Source: Chrysogorgia sp. JL179-B06
Lineage: Eukaryota > Cnidaria > Anthozoa > Scleralcyonacea > Chrysogorgiidae
DNA: 64,000 nt
NCBI GenBank assembly: GCA_035772405.1
Contig: JAYKKM010000196.1
Span: 1,944,001-2,008,000 of the forward strand
Reading direction: 5' to 3'
Below, one piece after another: positions 21,281 to 32,514 of the stretch (positions are counted from its first letter, which is position 1; the number at the start of each line of letters is the position of its first letter). Below the pieces are notes generated by a model. That model saw only the letters and a list, made by a program, of their open reading frames with translations, made no database searches and had not been told where the DNA came from. The position numbers were made by a program, and so were the translations under genes.

Positions 21281-21493
21281 TCTTTTATAAAATAACACTG
21301 AGGAACTAACTAATAAGACTCTTTGTTTAAAATGATGAAAATATACATTCTCCTTACTCACGCTAGACAGCGTCGTCGGCTCCTCAAATGAACATAAACG
21401 CTCTTATTCGAAAATATGAGATCGGCATTTTTCACTTCATAGACACTTTAATATTATTTTGCATGAAAATTCAGTATACTGCATCCAAGGTAC

Positions 21494-21583
21494 CTTGACA
21501 ATTACAGCCTCGTTTGCACGAACATCTTGCAATATCCACTCAGCAACCAGCAGCTCAGGATAGAGAAGTTCATTCAGATTGTT
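21494..21583 (-). CDS. AKAP11: AKAP11-like, internal exon
   Basis: Acceptor TTTACAG and donor CAAG|GTACC enclose 30 codons in phase 0 (NNLNELLYPELLVAEWILQD then VRANEAVIVK). The composition looks coding. It joins the exon at 21696-21755 in phase and probably belongs to the N-terminal globular part of the anchor protein. The link to AKAP11 rests on position, strand and phase. Confidence 0.6.
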
Positions 21584-21695
21584 CTGTAAAGTCCAAAAAG
21601 ACGGATAAGCAGTGATTATTAGATCTAGGCGTCAGCACATCTCTCGCTGTGCTGAAATCACATTCACGATGAGTCGTCTGCATCATGATACTCAC

Positions 21696-21755
21696 TTTCT
21701 CGTAATCTTCTTGTATCCCAAAATCTTCCTCCAAATAATGACTAACAAAATTCAA
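21696..21755 (-). CDS. AKAP11: AKAP11-like, internal exon
   Basis: Acceptor TTTTCTTTGCAG and donor GAAA|GTGAGT enclose 20 codons, LNFVSHYLEEDFGIQEDYEK, in phase 0 at both ends. The splice signals are strong. A LNF-type hydrophobic helix in this place is compatible with the N-terminal region of AKAP11. Confidence 0.6.
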
Positions 21756-22137
21756 CTGCAAAGAAAATTAGTTGAGCTTGGTTAGAAATCATGACCTGCA
21801 AGCTATGTTATAGAATTGACTCAGGACTCTGTATTCTGAGATCCACATAAGATATGAAATACACTAAATTAATAAATCTACAAGCCCCATAAAACACCAT
21901 TTTAGAGCATGTGGCTACAGCTCAGGCATATAGACCTCTTTCATAATGGCGGCCAGTCTAAATATTATTTTATATGCATGTAAATTAGCCTTTCTGGTTT
22001 CGTTACAGAGCAAAGATTCTTTGGAATTACAGACACACGAACGAGGTCAGAAAGGAAATTTAAATGAATATAAAAGAATATTTAATTTGGGTGCCATTAT
22101 GAAAGAGGTCTATACAGCATAAGCACTGACTAAGTAC

Positions 22138-22257
22138 CTCCATAATATCGCCATCAGCATTCATGATATCATTTTTGCAGTTGACTTTGACTGCACAAAG
22201 AGGAGATTGGTTGAGAAGCCACGTCTCAATGTCTGGCAACTGGTCATAATGAATGTC
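22138..22257 (-). CDS. AKAP11: AKAP11-like, most 5' exon seen
   Basis: Acceptor GTTTTCTCAG and donor GGAG|GTACTT enclose 40 codons in phase 0. The peptide includes YDQLPDIETWLLNQSPLCAV and CKNDIMNADGD. The pattern of a short helix, then 'NQ-x-LC-V', then a Cys resembles the N-terminus of AKAP11 and SPHKAP. No start codon is present, so at least one more 5' exon must exist, perhaps beyond the microsatellite and LINE nest that begins at 22.6 kb. Confidence 0.6.
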
Positions 22258-22600
22258 CTGAGAAAACAAATACGAGAAGACATAAGTCTTCAGTCTTGTA
22301 TGATGGAAGCTGGCAAAACTACCTCCCTTTAAATCTACATATACAGTACTGTCAGCGCTTATAATTTACGCTCCCTAGCAGTTTGTTGACTATAAATGTT
22401 TTAATAATTTGGCAAACTATATTAGCGTGTAACGGATTATGCCTAATTTACTAGATTGGATAAAACATTTTTACTTTATGCATACTGCATATTCCCCTTT
22501 AACAGTTATTTTATATTTATGAAATGGTTCATTGGTTGGCGTGCTTCATCGAGTTATACATCCATGGATGCACACTGGATGTTGGGAGAGCACGATCAAA

Positions 22601-22602
<2 letters not shown>

Positions 22603-22631
<29 letters not shown>

Positions 22632-22696
22632 CAGAAGAAGAAGAAGCAGAAGAAGAAGAAGAAGCAGAAGAAGAAGAAGAAGAAGAAGAAGAAGAA
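22603..22696. repeat. (GAA)n/(GCAGAA)n microsatellite
   Basis: Imperfect AAG/GAA triplets interrupted by GCA at about 22632, 22647 and 22665. The poly-Lys, poly-Arg, poly-Phe and poly-Ser frames here are artefacts. Confidence 0.95.
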
Positions 22697-22699
22697 TGT

Positions 22700-23515
22700 T
22701 TGGATATATTTAAAGTGTCTAAGAACATAATAACATTGATAAGGAACTCTATGAAGCATTGACAAGTTAGTGGAATTGATAAGTTGGGAGAGGTTAACAT
22801 TAAGAGACGTATTTTTCAAGGAGATAGCCTTTTTATTTGTGCTTGCACTAATTCCAATTATCAACTATCCTCAATAAAATGAATGATGGCTATGTGTACT
22901 AGGAAAAAATAGAGGAAAGATCAACCACCAATTATTTATGGATGACTTGAGGTTATATGGATTGGAAAGAACATGGGACAACTTGATTCGTTAGTGCAAA
23001 CAGTAAGGATATTTAGTGACGATATTGGAATGGAATTTGGAATTGCGAAATGTGCAATGATTCAGATGAAAAGGGTGAAAATGGTGTTTAGTGAGGGGAT
23101 AGAATTACCAAGTGGAGAGAAGATTAAATCACTGGAAGAGGATGAAGGATATAAATATTTGGGTGTGTTAGAAAGTGACAAAGTGAAAAGCAAAGAAATA
23201 AAATCCATCATGAGAAACGAGTACTTTCACAGAACATGGAAGATTTTGAAATCGAGTTTGAATACAGGTAACATAATCCAAGCTATCAACTCAAAGGCTA
23301 TGTCTCTCTATGGAATTATAGAATGGACTACGATAGAACTACAGGAGATGGACCGAAAAACTAGGAAACTGTTAACGATATACCAAAGCATGCATCCACA
23401 GGCAGATGTAGATCGATTGTACTGGAAACGAGCAGGAGGGAGAGGATTGCAGAGAAAGAGAATAGCTTGGGATTCTACCTGAAAGAGAAGGGTGAAAACC
23501 TATTGAAAGAAGTGG
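22700..23515 (+). pseudogene. Non-LTR retrotransposon with REL endonuclease, RT part (decayed)
   Basis: Translation in shifting frames gives LGEVNIKRRIFQGDSLF, then an FMDD-type catalytic box (ATGGATGACTTGAGG near 22940), then an open frame from 22973 with FSDDIGMEFGIAKCAMIQMK, EDEGYKYLGVLES and IIQAINSKAMSLYGIIEWT. These are the palm and thumb of an R2/R4/NeSL-type reverse transcriptase. The copy is broken by frameshifts and stops and is interrupted at about 23516 by another retrotransposon; it continues at 23933. Confidence 0.7.
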
Positions 23516-23932
23516 TTAAGTGGTTTTTACATAACTTAGCTCCTGGTTATGTCACTGAAATGTTGACTTGCTATAGACCTTCTAGGCAGCTTAGATCTTC
23601 TTCAGCTAATTTGCTATGTTTACCTAGATCTAATACCAAGACTTATGGGGATAGTGCTTTTAGTATAGCCGCCCCAACCTTGTGGAACTCCTTGCCCAGG
23701 AACATTGTAACTGTATTGACAGTTGAGCAATTTAAAAGAGCCCTTAAAACGTTTCTTTTTAGAAACACTTTTAATTGAGTATTTTCTATTATATAGTTAG
23801 TAATTATTATTCTGTGTATTTTTAGCCACTGGTTGTAAAATAGATTAGTTTTGGATTTATTGAGTTGTAAAGCGCTTAGAAACCTTGTTATAAGCGCTAT
23901 ATAAGTATTTGTATTATTATTATTAAGGAGGG
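23516..23932 (+). mobile_element. CR1/L2-like LINE 3' end inserted in another LINE
   Basis: The frame gives LAPGYVTEMLTCYRPSRQLR, TYGDSAFSIAAPTLWNSLP and EQFKRALKTFLF, the usual last residues of CR1/L2/Jockey reverse-transcriptase ORFs, then TGA. The 3' UTR ends AAGCGCTATATAAGTATTTG with ATT repeats, a typical LINE tail. It is a 5'-truncated insertion within the element at 22700-24548. Confidence 0.75.
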
Positions 23933-24548
23933 AGTTATGAAAGAAAGCGACGACCCAGATAAAAGAAAAAAGGAATTGATTGAGGAAAGAAAATCAAACT
24001 TCAACTGTAAAAAAAAAGCTCCACTCTGTTTTCTTTAAAGAGACAAAAGATGTGAGAGATGAAAAAGGAAGCTGGTTGTGGTTGAAAAGCGGATACTTGA
24101 AGAAGGAAACAGAAGGACCAATATTAGCTGCACAATTAGACATCTATTAGAATGAATTGGATAAACGAATGATTGACAAAGGAGATATATCACCGAAATA
24201 CAGAATGTGTGGAGAAGTAGACGAGACAGTCGGCCATGTCGTGTCACTGAGAATATAGGAAATCGAGACATTTTCCGTGTTTTCCTCACACGGAAAAAAG
24301 GTTACGAACACTATGTTGACACTGACATAAAAGTGCTAGAGAACGAAGAAGTAAAGTTATTATGGGATTTTTCTATACACACTCAGTAAAAAATACACCA
24401 TAATATGCCTGACATTCTGATACTGGATAAGAAAACGAAAACCTGCTTTATAATTGATATAGCGTGTCCATTTGTCACAAGAATTGTGAGGAAAGAAAGA
24501 AAGAAAGTTGAAGTCTACACGGATCTTAAATATGAGATATTGAAATGT
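23933..24548 (+). pseudogene. Same REL-type LINE, C-terminal zinc motif and endonuclease (decayed)
   Basis: The sequence resumes the reading of the interrupted element. It gives ETKDVRDEKGSWLWLKSGYL, KYRMCGEVDETVGHVVS (the CCHC-like motif), KVLENEEVKLLWDFSIHTQ and PDILILDKKTKTCFIIDIAC, the restriction-like endonuclease core (PD...D motif). Frameshifts and stops show it is dead. A TTTTCCGTGTTTTCC patch near 24270 suggests a further small insertion. Confidence 0.68.
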
Positions 24549-24575
24549 TAATAATAATAATAATATGTTGATAAC

Positions 24576-24646
<71 letters not shown>

Positions 24647-24661
24647 TAATAATAATAATAT
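24549..24661. repeat. (AAT)n microsatellite
   Basis: About 35 AAT units with a few interruptions, at the 3' end of the decayed LINE. It may have grown from the LINE's own tail. Confidence 0.95.
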
Positions 24662-25420
24662 AGCTTTGAACAACGTATATAGTATGGTGATTGGTAATAA
24701 TCTTTGAACGTTCTGAAATTGCTTATATATAAACACATTTACCAATAATCTAAGAATGGCGTAATGTTGGAGTAAAGGACGAGAAGAAAGAGATGAGTTT
24801 GATGAGGCTTAGTGATAGAATCAAACAGCATGTGCCTAGTGCAAAACCATCACGTCGACAGCCCAAGAGACAATGCTGTTCCGATTCATTTATTACTTGT
24901 GACTCATCCATTAGCAAGCACCTATTATCCAACGAACAATGCGCCGAATCCTATTGTGATAATAACTTTAGAATCCTTTCAAAATGCCGCTCTTCCTTTC
25001 AATTAAAGGTAATGGGAATCTGTCTATATTAAACTTTCAGATCCTGATTTATGCAAACAAAAATATTTTGTTTTCAATGTGTCTTTATTTTAGCTAGTCA
25101 TCCCCGCTCACGCGGTGATGACGTACATGTAAGTCACTTCAGTTATTATAAATATACAGTACGTCAAATTTCAATGATTATAGTTAGCAGACGTAGCACT
25201 TGATAAGTTGTCTGCCAAAATGCATCGTGCTCTTTTCTTTTAAGCCTATTATTTTCTCAAGCCTTTAAACAGTTCGTCTAAGAACTCATCTATTTTTTCT
25301 CGTCCTTTACTCCAACATTACGCCATTCTTAGATTATTGGTAAATGTGTTTATATATAAGCAGTTTCAGAATGTTCTAAGGTTATTACAATCACCATGGT
25401 ATATACGTTGCTCAAAGCTA
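24661..25420. mobile_element. Element with about 125-bp terminal inverted repeats
   Basis: 24661-24784 (TAGCTTTGAACAACGTATAT...) is repeated inverted at 25298-25420 with a handful of mismatches. The inside is about 510 bp. A plus-strand frame (24793-25032) reads SDRIKQHVPSAKPSRRQPKR and ends at a possible donor AAAG|GTAATG, but I recognise nothing. AAT triplets flank both ends (24549-24661 and 25457-25474), suggesting insertion into, or origin with, an AAT tract. Confidence 0.6.
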
Positions 25421-25474
25421 TATTTAAGTTTGTTACCACGACAAGTTCGTTGTTCTAATAATAATAATAATAAT

Positions 25475-25929
25475 AGGGCAGTGGGCAGTGACCGTCGGGT
25501 TAATAGCTGATGGAGGATAATTCCCTCCGTTAGCCTGGGGTTTCACCTTGGGCAAGTGATAGCAACCCCTAAGCTTCACTGCCAGGGTTACGGTGAAGGT
25601 GCAAGTTTAACATCATAGAGGCATCACTGTAACCAGTTACCATCATTGGCACAAGAGAAGGTTATAAACTCCCATCTATGGGAGAAATAGACTCAACCCA
25701 AAATATGTGTAGTCACGTGCAGAAGGTTGGATGACCGACGTGTTAGGAGGTCGTAAACGTACTTGCAAGGTGGAAAGCCCACTCCATTTGTAGTGGCGGG
25801 CAACTTCAAGTGGTAATATTTTATAATCATCATCTGAGTGGACAGTTCCTATGAAAAGAAGGCTTGTGGAGATAGATACTGATCGATGTAGATGAGTCGG
25901 TTCCCACACAAGAGGAGGTCGAGTCAGCA
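25475..25929 (+). mobile_element. 5' UTR-like leader of the RTE-like LINE
   Basis: GGGCAGTGGGCAGTGACCG opens a stretch without a long frame that runs straight into the reverse transcriptase frame. The endonuclease region expected between a LINE leader and the RT is missing, so an internal deletion is likely. Assignment to the following element is by adjacency. Confidence 0.4.
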
Positions 25930-27471
25930 ATGAGGAAACTCAGGAACCAGAAGAGCCAGGGGGTCGACAAATGTCCACTTGAGGGTCTAAAGTACGGGCG
26001 GCAGTCACCTCGTTTAATGGAGTACATCATGTGCCTGATTGGCCTCGTTTGGTCTACTTTAGCGGTCCCGGCACTCTGGCTGAAGGGCATAATAACGGCG
26101 CTCCACAAGAAACACTCCTTCTCCGATCCAGCCAACTATAGGGGCATAACTATCACAGCGAACCTGAGCAGGCTGATATCCATCATCATTCTTGATCGAA
26201 CGAGAGAGGCCTACAATCGCCTGCTGGAGGCGTGCCAATGCGGATTTAGACAAGGTGTGGGCTGCGACGACGCCATTTTCGTCCTCCGGAATGTGCTAGA
26301 GCGAACCGCCGCCAAAACAGTCGTCATCTACGTGGATCTTACTGCGGCATACGATACTCTCAACCGCAATATGATGTACAAAATCTTGTCTTTACGCCTC
26401 GGTACCACACACCTGGTGGCGCTTATTAAATCAATCTACGAGAATACCACGTGCACGATACGCGGCTCAACGAAGTCCTTCCCGGTGGCCCAAGGTTGTC
26501 GACAAGGTGGCATCGAGGCCCCCTTCATCTTTAACGTCGTTTTCGACACGGCGTGCCGCGTGCTCCACCGGAAGTTGCTAGATGAGATCGGGGAAGACTA
26601 CGGTCATTCATTTGAGTACAACATCCCGATCCAGGCTACAAACCGGACTCAGAGACGAGAATATCCCTCCAGAGGACACGAGAAGCTATATCGTATCCTT
26701 TATGCAGACGATATGGCGATTATGTTCAGAACAGTAGAGTCGGCCCAAAAAGGGCTGATAATTGTTGAGCGAGAACTGCGGCGATACGGTTTGAAGTTGT
26801 CGCGCCCGAAGACCGAGACCATGATGATCAACTTCGACCCCGACATCACCAGCAGCCCCTCCTTGCTCCAATTGGACAATGACAAAATCAAAAACACATC
26901 CGAGTTCAAATACCTCGGGGTTATGATGACGGCAAATCGACCTACGCGCCTCATTGAACACAGAATAGCGAGCGCGTGCGCAAAGTGGCACGAGATGAAG
27001 CGCATCTTAAAGAATGGGCGGATTTCAGCGAAGATACGCGGTAAATATATGAACACGTTTCTTCGTTCTAGGCTGTGCTACAATGGGGCAACATGGAACA
27101 ACCTGGAGGCGTACACTGAGAAGCTTAACGTCGAGTGGCTCCGACTACTCCGCAAGGTGGTCAAGGGCGGCTTTAGGCGTAAACCAGATAGCATGGCCTT
27201 CGTTTACACGAACAACGACATCCTCCGCATAACCGGCTGTGAATCGATACACGCGTACATCGATCGTCAACAGGCAAAATGGCTCGCTCACTGTATTAGA
27301 ATGCCGAACTCCAGTTTACAGAAACAAACACTCTTCATGATCCCGACCAAGCGAGGCTATCACTCTGTGTGGACGAAACTGGAAAGAAAACACGGAATAG
27401 ACAAGGAACAATTCTGGTCAATAGCATCAGACAAAACACGCTTCAACCGCTACATCGCCCCATCGCTATAG
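25930..27471 (+). CDS. RTE-like non-LTR reverse transcriptase, 513 aa, open
   Basis: An uninterrupted frame with all RT palm motifs: SQGVDKCPLEGLKYG and NYRGITITANLSRLISIIIL (fingers), VIYVDLTAAYDTLNR (motif A), VAQGCRQGGIEAPFIFNVVF (motif B), RILYADDMAIMF (motif C, catalytic YADD), LKLSRPKTETMMIN (D) and FKYLGVMM (E). The C-terminal part has WLAHCIRMPNSSLQKQTLF, as in RTE-type elements. There is no apurinic endonuclease domain upstream, so it is 5'-truncated or internally deleted and non-autonomous as it stands. GTATGTATGTATG follows near 27515 as a tail. GC content is clearly higher than in neighbouring elements and no stop is present, so this is the youngest element of the nest. Confidence 0.85.
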   Translation: MRKLRNQKSQGVDKCPLEGLKYGRQSPRLMEYIMCLIGLVWSTLAVPALWLKGIITALHKKHSFSDPANYRGITITANLSRLISIIILDRTREAYNRLLEACQCGFRQGVGCDDAIFVLRNVLERTAAKTVVIYVDLTAAYDTLNRNMMYKILSLRLGTTHLVALIKSIYENTTCTIRGSTKSFPVAQGCRQGGIEAPFIFNVVFDTACRVLHRKLLDEIGEDYGHSFEYNIPIQATNRTQRREYPSRGHEKLYRILYADDMAIMFRTVESAQKGLIIVERELRRYGLKLSRPKTETMMINFDPDITSSPSLLQLDNDKIKNTSEFKYLGVMMTANRPTRLIEHRIASACAKWHEMKRILKNGRISAKIRGKYMNTFLRSRLCYNGATWNNLEAYTEKLNVEWLRLLRKVVKGGFRRKPDSMAFVYTNNDILRITGCESIHAYIDRQQAKWLAHCIRMPNSSLQKQTLFMIPTKRGYHSVWTKLERKHGIDKEQFWSIASDKTRFNRYIAPSL

Positions 27472-27529
27472 CAGCTCCGGAAGCTAAATTGGCTTCAAAT
27501 GGAGTATTCCTCTGTATGTATGTATGATG

Positions 27530-30500
27530 CAAGGGCTCGTGGAAAAGGGTTTATGAAACGTGTTATGGAAAGGTGGAATGATGAACACCCTGATATGCAG
27601 AAATCAGCCTTAGCATTATACTAAATGCTGCAGCCACATTGACGAAAAAGCTAGAATGAAAGGCAGGGGATTCATGGACGTTATGAAAGAAAAAATGGGA
27701 TGATGAGTTTCCACAATACAACTGGATTTCGAAACAGCGCCTCCGTGATAATGCTTCAAATTTTAAAAAACAGAAGGAGATCATGAACTTGGTACTCGTC
27801 TGCAAACGAAGTGTTGAAACAACTAACATGGATCAACATCCGGACACGGTTCGAGCGTTAACACCACAGACCAAACAGAAAGCGAAAACGGTAATGAACA
27901 TGATCAGGATCCAATAGAGATTGAACAAGATTTTGGTGAGCCTCAAACAGAAGATATGACTGAATCTCTATAATAGGAGAGGAAGCAGAACTGAATACCT
28001 TATTCAGACAGGCATTCGATGAAGTAACATCTGTTGTGGATATAGAAAACAAACCAAGGGAATGTTTACTGAAGGTAAAAGTAAACCAATAGATTTTAAA
28101 AGCTGCAAACAACATCCTTGCAAAGCACATAATAATGCCAGTGACATTTGTTTTATTGATGATAGTGTATAGGCTATGGGTCCAGCCATTAACCAGCAAA
28201 TGGGTGTGAAAAGGAAGATACCTATAACAAAAGTAATGGAAAAGGGAAAGGAAACCGACAACAATTGAAAAAGGATAAACTAATAAAGAAATTAAGACAA
28301 TGAATTGCTAAAGCTGCAAATGAACTCTACAGAAGGAAGGTTAGGAGGAAAGCCACCAAAAAAAGAAAGGAATCATAGCATCTTTAAAGGAAAAGACAAA
28401 ATGCCAACAATTAACAAATAGTCAACTTTGGATTAACAAAGAACAATGGCTTCAACAGCTAAGGTTTGAGAAGAATCGCTTGGAAAAGTCAAAACGAAAG
28501 AGTAAGAGGATACGTAACAATTTTATGTTTATGAGTAATGAAAGTGCATTCTACAAATCAACCATTACGTACACAGGAAGAACACCAGACATGGATAAAT
28601 TTGAACAATTCTGGGGAGGTATATGGGAGAACGAACAGGTAACAAAGGTACAACCGTGGATGCTAGTCATCAGAGACAGAATTAAATCAAAGATCTCTTC
28701 AGTCAGGGAATTTAGTATCAGCACCCTTGATTTATTAAGCAAGAAAATTTAAAAAAGGAAGAATTGGTCAGCGCCTGGATTAGATGGAATACATAATTTC
28801 TGGTGTAAGACGTTTACGGCAGTTTGGCCTTGTTCAGTATTCCACAGTGGCTCCATATTGGAAGGACGCCATTGATTCCTAAAACATCAGACCTCAGCAA
28901 CTCCCAAGAATACAGGCCGATTACATGCTTACTGACGCTATACAAACTGTTTACTGGCCTACTCGCAGATTACATGATGGATCATGCACTTGAAAATGAG
29001 TTGTGGGATGAAGGGCAACTTGGTTGTAGAAAAGGAGTACTAGGAACAGTGGACCAGCTACTTATTGACGAGTGCATAGTGGGTGAAGTTAAAGAATACC
29101 ATCGGAATTTGGCTGTGGCATACTATGACTATACCAGAAGGCCTATGACTTCGTCCATCATGACTGGGTCCTAATGGTATACGAGTGGATGGGCTTTCCC
29201 AGTTATGTAATAAAAGTGATGAAGGAATTAATGAAGAGATGGAAAACCAAACTTTCAGTGAAGATAGATGGGAAGAATGTGTTGAGTACATGGATCGATC
29301 CATGTCAGATTCCACAGGGGGTTTCTACAAGGTGACAGTTACTCGCCAATAGGTTACTGCCTAAGCGAGGTCCCCATTGGTTTACTTCTTCAAGACTCAC
29401 CAGGGTACAGAATGGGTTTGCCAGCCTCACGACTAACTCCCCGTACTCATAGCTAATTTATCGATGACCTATAAAAGTTTCAATAGTACTATTGTACAAG
29501 CAAGTGATGATACTGGTGCGGCCTATGGGGTTAAGAAGTGTGCCGAAATAGTGTACCATCGGGGAAAGATGATCAAAGGAGAAGGACTTCAAGTGTTGGA
29601 ACAGAGAATGAAAGCACTAGATCCAGAAAAAGGAGAGACCTCTAAGTTTCTAGGTTGTGAACAAGCAGTAGGTGTTGACCGTAGAAAGATTCTTGAGAGA
29701 ACTAAAGTACGTTTGGAAGAACGTCTTGCCAAAATCGTCGAGGCTGAGCTGAACGATAGAAATATGATTCAAGCAATCAACTCATTTGTGTTACCTATAC
29801 TGTTACATATCCGATGAATGTATGTAAAGTTACTGAACAAGAATTAAACGACATTGATATGATAATCAAACGTAATCTCCGTTTGAAAAGAATGCAGATT
29901 GTGCAGTGATGAAAGATTATATCTGCCTTGAGATATGGGAGGAAGAGGCTTAAAAGTGTGCAGGATGTATACAGGAAAACAAAAATTCGAGTTGCATGTT
30001 ATATGGCAATGTCCGAGGACGAGCACATGAAGGTAGCTTGGGAACGGGAATGTAACCGTGACTTTTACTCGATAATTAAGAAAGAGGCAATGGAGAGCGT
30101 TCGTGCTGTGGGTCACACAATAGACTTTGAGAATGGGGTAATCACACTGGATGGTGTAGCACTGGATGTTGACTGGAAAAAGAGCTGGATAAAACTGAAA
30201 TAAATATATCAGCGAGCTGTTATTGATAAGAGATGCAATGATTACAAACAGAAAGAATGGCAAAGCTCAAATTGGGCCAGACAGGAACAGGAGTGCCACA
30301 GTTGGCTTAGTACATGGCTGGATCCACAAGACAGCTGCAATAGTTGAACTTCAAGAGCAAATGATAGAAACACGTGAATGGAAGAGAATTAGAGGTTTAG
30401 AGGTTGAATCAAATCTCTATCGTTTATGCTCCCGATTCTCTGAAATTGTAGAACATTGGGTGGCAGGTTGTCCTGTTCTTGCTAACGTAGAGTATCTTAC

Positions 30501-31144
30501 GAGACACAATAACGCTCTGATGATTCTGGCTGTTGCCTGGGCTAAAAGAAAATGTCTACTCCCTGACGATTGTAAGTGGTATAACCGTATAAGCAAAAAT
30601 GGGGAAGAGAAGTCTTTGAGAATAGAAATGCTAAACTTATCTGGGATTTTGAGTTTAAAGCTCGTAAAGAGACTAGCCATAGACGCCCGGATTTAATACT
30701 CGAAGACATAGAAGCTAAAACCATCTGGATAGTTGATATGACCTGTCCCATGGAACGGAACCTGCTAGCCGCCTTTAGGGAGAAGATGGTTAAGTATTCC
30801 CAGTTGGCATTTGAAATACGTGAGCAACGCCCAGGGTTTTGTACCTACATCCTTCCACTGGTTATTGGTAGTTTGGGTGGTGGCACGAAGATTCTTATTG
30901 AGGAAGTTCAGAAATTATTCAGTGACATAAAAGAAGTTCATTTTATCACCAGAGAGATGACTAATGGAAAGCGAGTCCATAGTTAGAAAGATTTTGAGTG
31001 GGTTAATTCAAAGACGTTAGTGACTGTTCACTTTTGATTGTGTGTTTATCATGCTTTGTTTATGTATATTATATATTAAGACGGCAATATTTGGCGTTTT
31101 ACGAACTGGCTGGAAACCAGAATATGAGGTCCGGCTATCCTTTA
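27530..31144 (+). pseudogene. Long decayed REL-type LINE
   Basis: Fragments in order: N-terminal basic region (RKATKKRKE near 28350); KSKRKSKRIRNNFMFMSNES with TPDMDKFEQFWGGIWENEQ (28480-28752); SAPGLDGIHNFWCK; RT fingers TPLIPKTSDLSNSQEYRPIT (28824-29174); KVMKELMKRWKTKLSVKID; KCAEIVYHRGKMIKGEGLQ (29464-29817); CRLCSR-type zinc motif with HWVAGCPVLANVEYL (30223-30696); and the restriction-like endonuclease (RRPDLILEDIEAKTIWIVDM near 30690). The element is near full length but split by many frameshifts and stops. It is the same type as 22700-24548, though clearly diverged from it. Confidence 0.72.
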
Positions 31145-31145
31145 C

Positions 31146-31186
<41 letters not shown>
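31145..31186. repeat. (AAT)n microsatellite at the LINE tail
   Basis: About 14 AAT units at the 3' end of the decayed LINE. Confidence 0.95.
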
Positions 31187-31187
<1 letters not shown>

Positions 31188-31314
31188 CAATTAGATTATG
31201 AGATCCAAATTTTATAGGTTATCCAAAAGTAAATGGAACTTATTAACGGAACATATCCCTGGTTAACAATCAGATTACTTAAAAGGCCATGGAAGCTCAA
31301 GAATTATCGATTAC

Positions 31315-31432
31315 CTTTTTTGTAAATTTTATCGCCTTTGAAGTGTACCACAAGTTGTTACGGACAGACAGTGTTCGAAAGTACTGGAGAACACATCGAA
31401 GTTTTGACGCCAGATAAACTTGATCGGATTGT
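31315..31432 (-). CDS. PARG: PARG-like, third exon seen
   Basis: Acceptor TTATTTCAG and donor AAAAAG|GTAATC enclose SDQVYLASKLRCVLQYFRTL and a following SKAIKFTKK. In poly(ADP-ribose) glycohydrolase a 'KLK-LF-YF' helix followed by a 'VTFTRQ' strand sits just before the catalytic macrodomain core, and this exon fits that place. It enters in phase 2 and completes codon AG|A from the exon at 33195-33330. The signature GGG...QEE exon that should follow is not found in this window. Confidence 0.7.
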
Positions 31433-32510
31433 CTGAAATAAATAAGTATATATAATATATTTAGTAAATGTAGTAGAAATAAAAGTAAAAATAAAGTAGT
31501 GTAACAATGCAGTAAACCTGTCACCTGCCAATAAGAACCTTCCACCTATCAGAACCTCTTGCTGAAATTTGGGATTTTGGAACCCAATAAATAAGAACCC
31601 TTTTAAGCCTGATATGTGAAATAGGTTTTTAATTAAAAATCAGTTTTAATAATAGAAAAGTCCCAAACAAGGACAATACAAAAATCTGGTTGCAGTTGAT
31701 TATCTTTTACTTAAAGATTTGCATGTTTAATGAGTGTCTTTATATGTGATAGTAGCCTGCGTGGCAGGCTAATATGATAAAGACACGCTTGCCGTTCTCG
31801 ATGAATTTCTCGCGTTGCTTTTCAAAATTATTATGCCAATGAACGTATAAATTCCGGCAATACTGACCGCGTTACCCAGGACACGACAATAATACGTCAA
31901 TTAATACGTTTTATTCCGGCTATTTAATCATATACCTTGCTATAAAATGTATAGTAAAAGTAGTAATTAAAACTTTAAACAGTATTATATCCGTTCTTTT
32001 ACAGGGAGACAGTGTAATTTGTATAGTCGCTGTAATTTACTCAGCTCTTTGACTGGCAATCCATGTTGGTGAAACATCCGTCCATTTAGGTGAATAACTT
32101 TAAAGAAAAACAACACTGAAGTTTCACCTTGTGCATTTTTTGTACGGTGTTTTTTAATGAAAATACCTGGCGGCTATCTCTTTTAACCTCATTCAAATCA
32201 ACTTAGAAAATTCCTCGCCATATATATTAGCGGAGTACGCTGCAATTCTGGGGGTTCACTGCATTACTGGTAGTTCTCGCCAATAACAAAATGATGTATT
32301 TCGTAAACCACTACATATAGTTAGAAGTATGAAATTATGTTATACTTAGCAATGAGACGTCTCTTACAAATTTAAGGCATTTTGCATTCGGAGTGCATAT
32401 GCACAAGATATATAATTATAAGATAATTTAATCTCTGAGTGAAAAAGAAACCTGGGGTGCACCAACATGGTATTACAAACAAATAATTAATATTATATTA
32501 GTTAATTAGA
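31433..32510. other. Gene-free intron-like DNA
   Basis: No exon is supported. A small palindrome TAGCCTGCGTGGCAGGCTA lies near 31750, a probable MITE remnant. Confidence 0.4.
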
Positions 32511-32514
32511 CCTC

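Noticed and set aside
20882..21295. Poly-Leu, poly-Asn, poly-Gln and poly-Val frames
   Set aside because: They are translations of the (CAA)n microsatellite.
22456..22864. Poly-Lys, poly-Arg, poly-Phe and poly-Ser frames
   Set aside because: They are translations of the GAA-rich microsatellite.
24526..24745. Poly-Tyr/poly-Leu frames
   Set aside because: They are translations of the (AAT)n tract.
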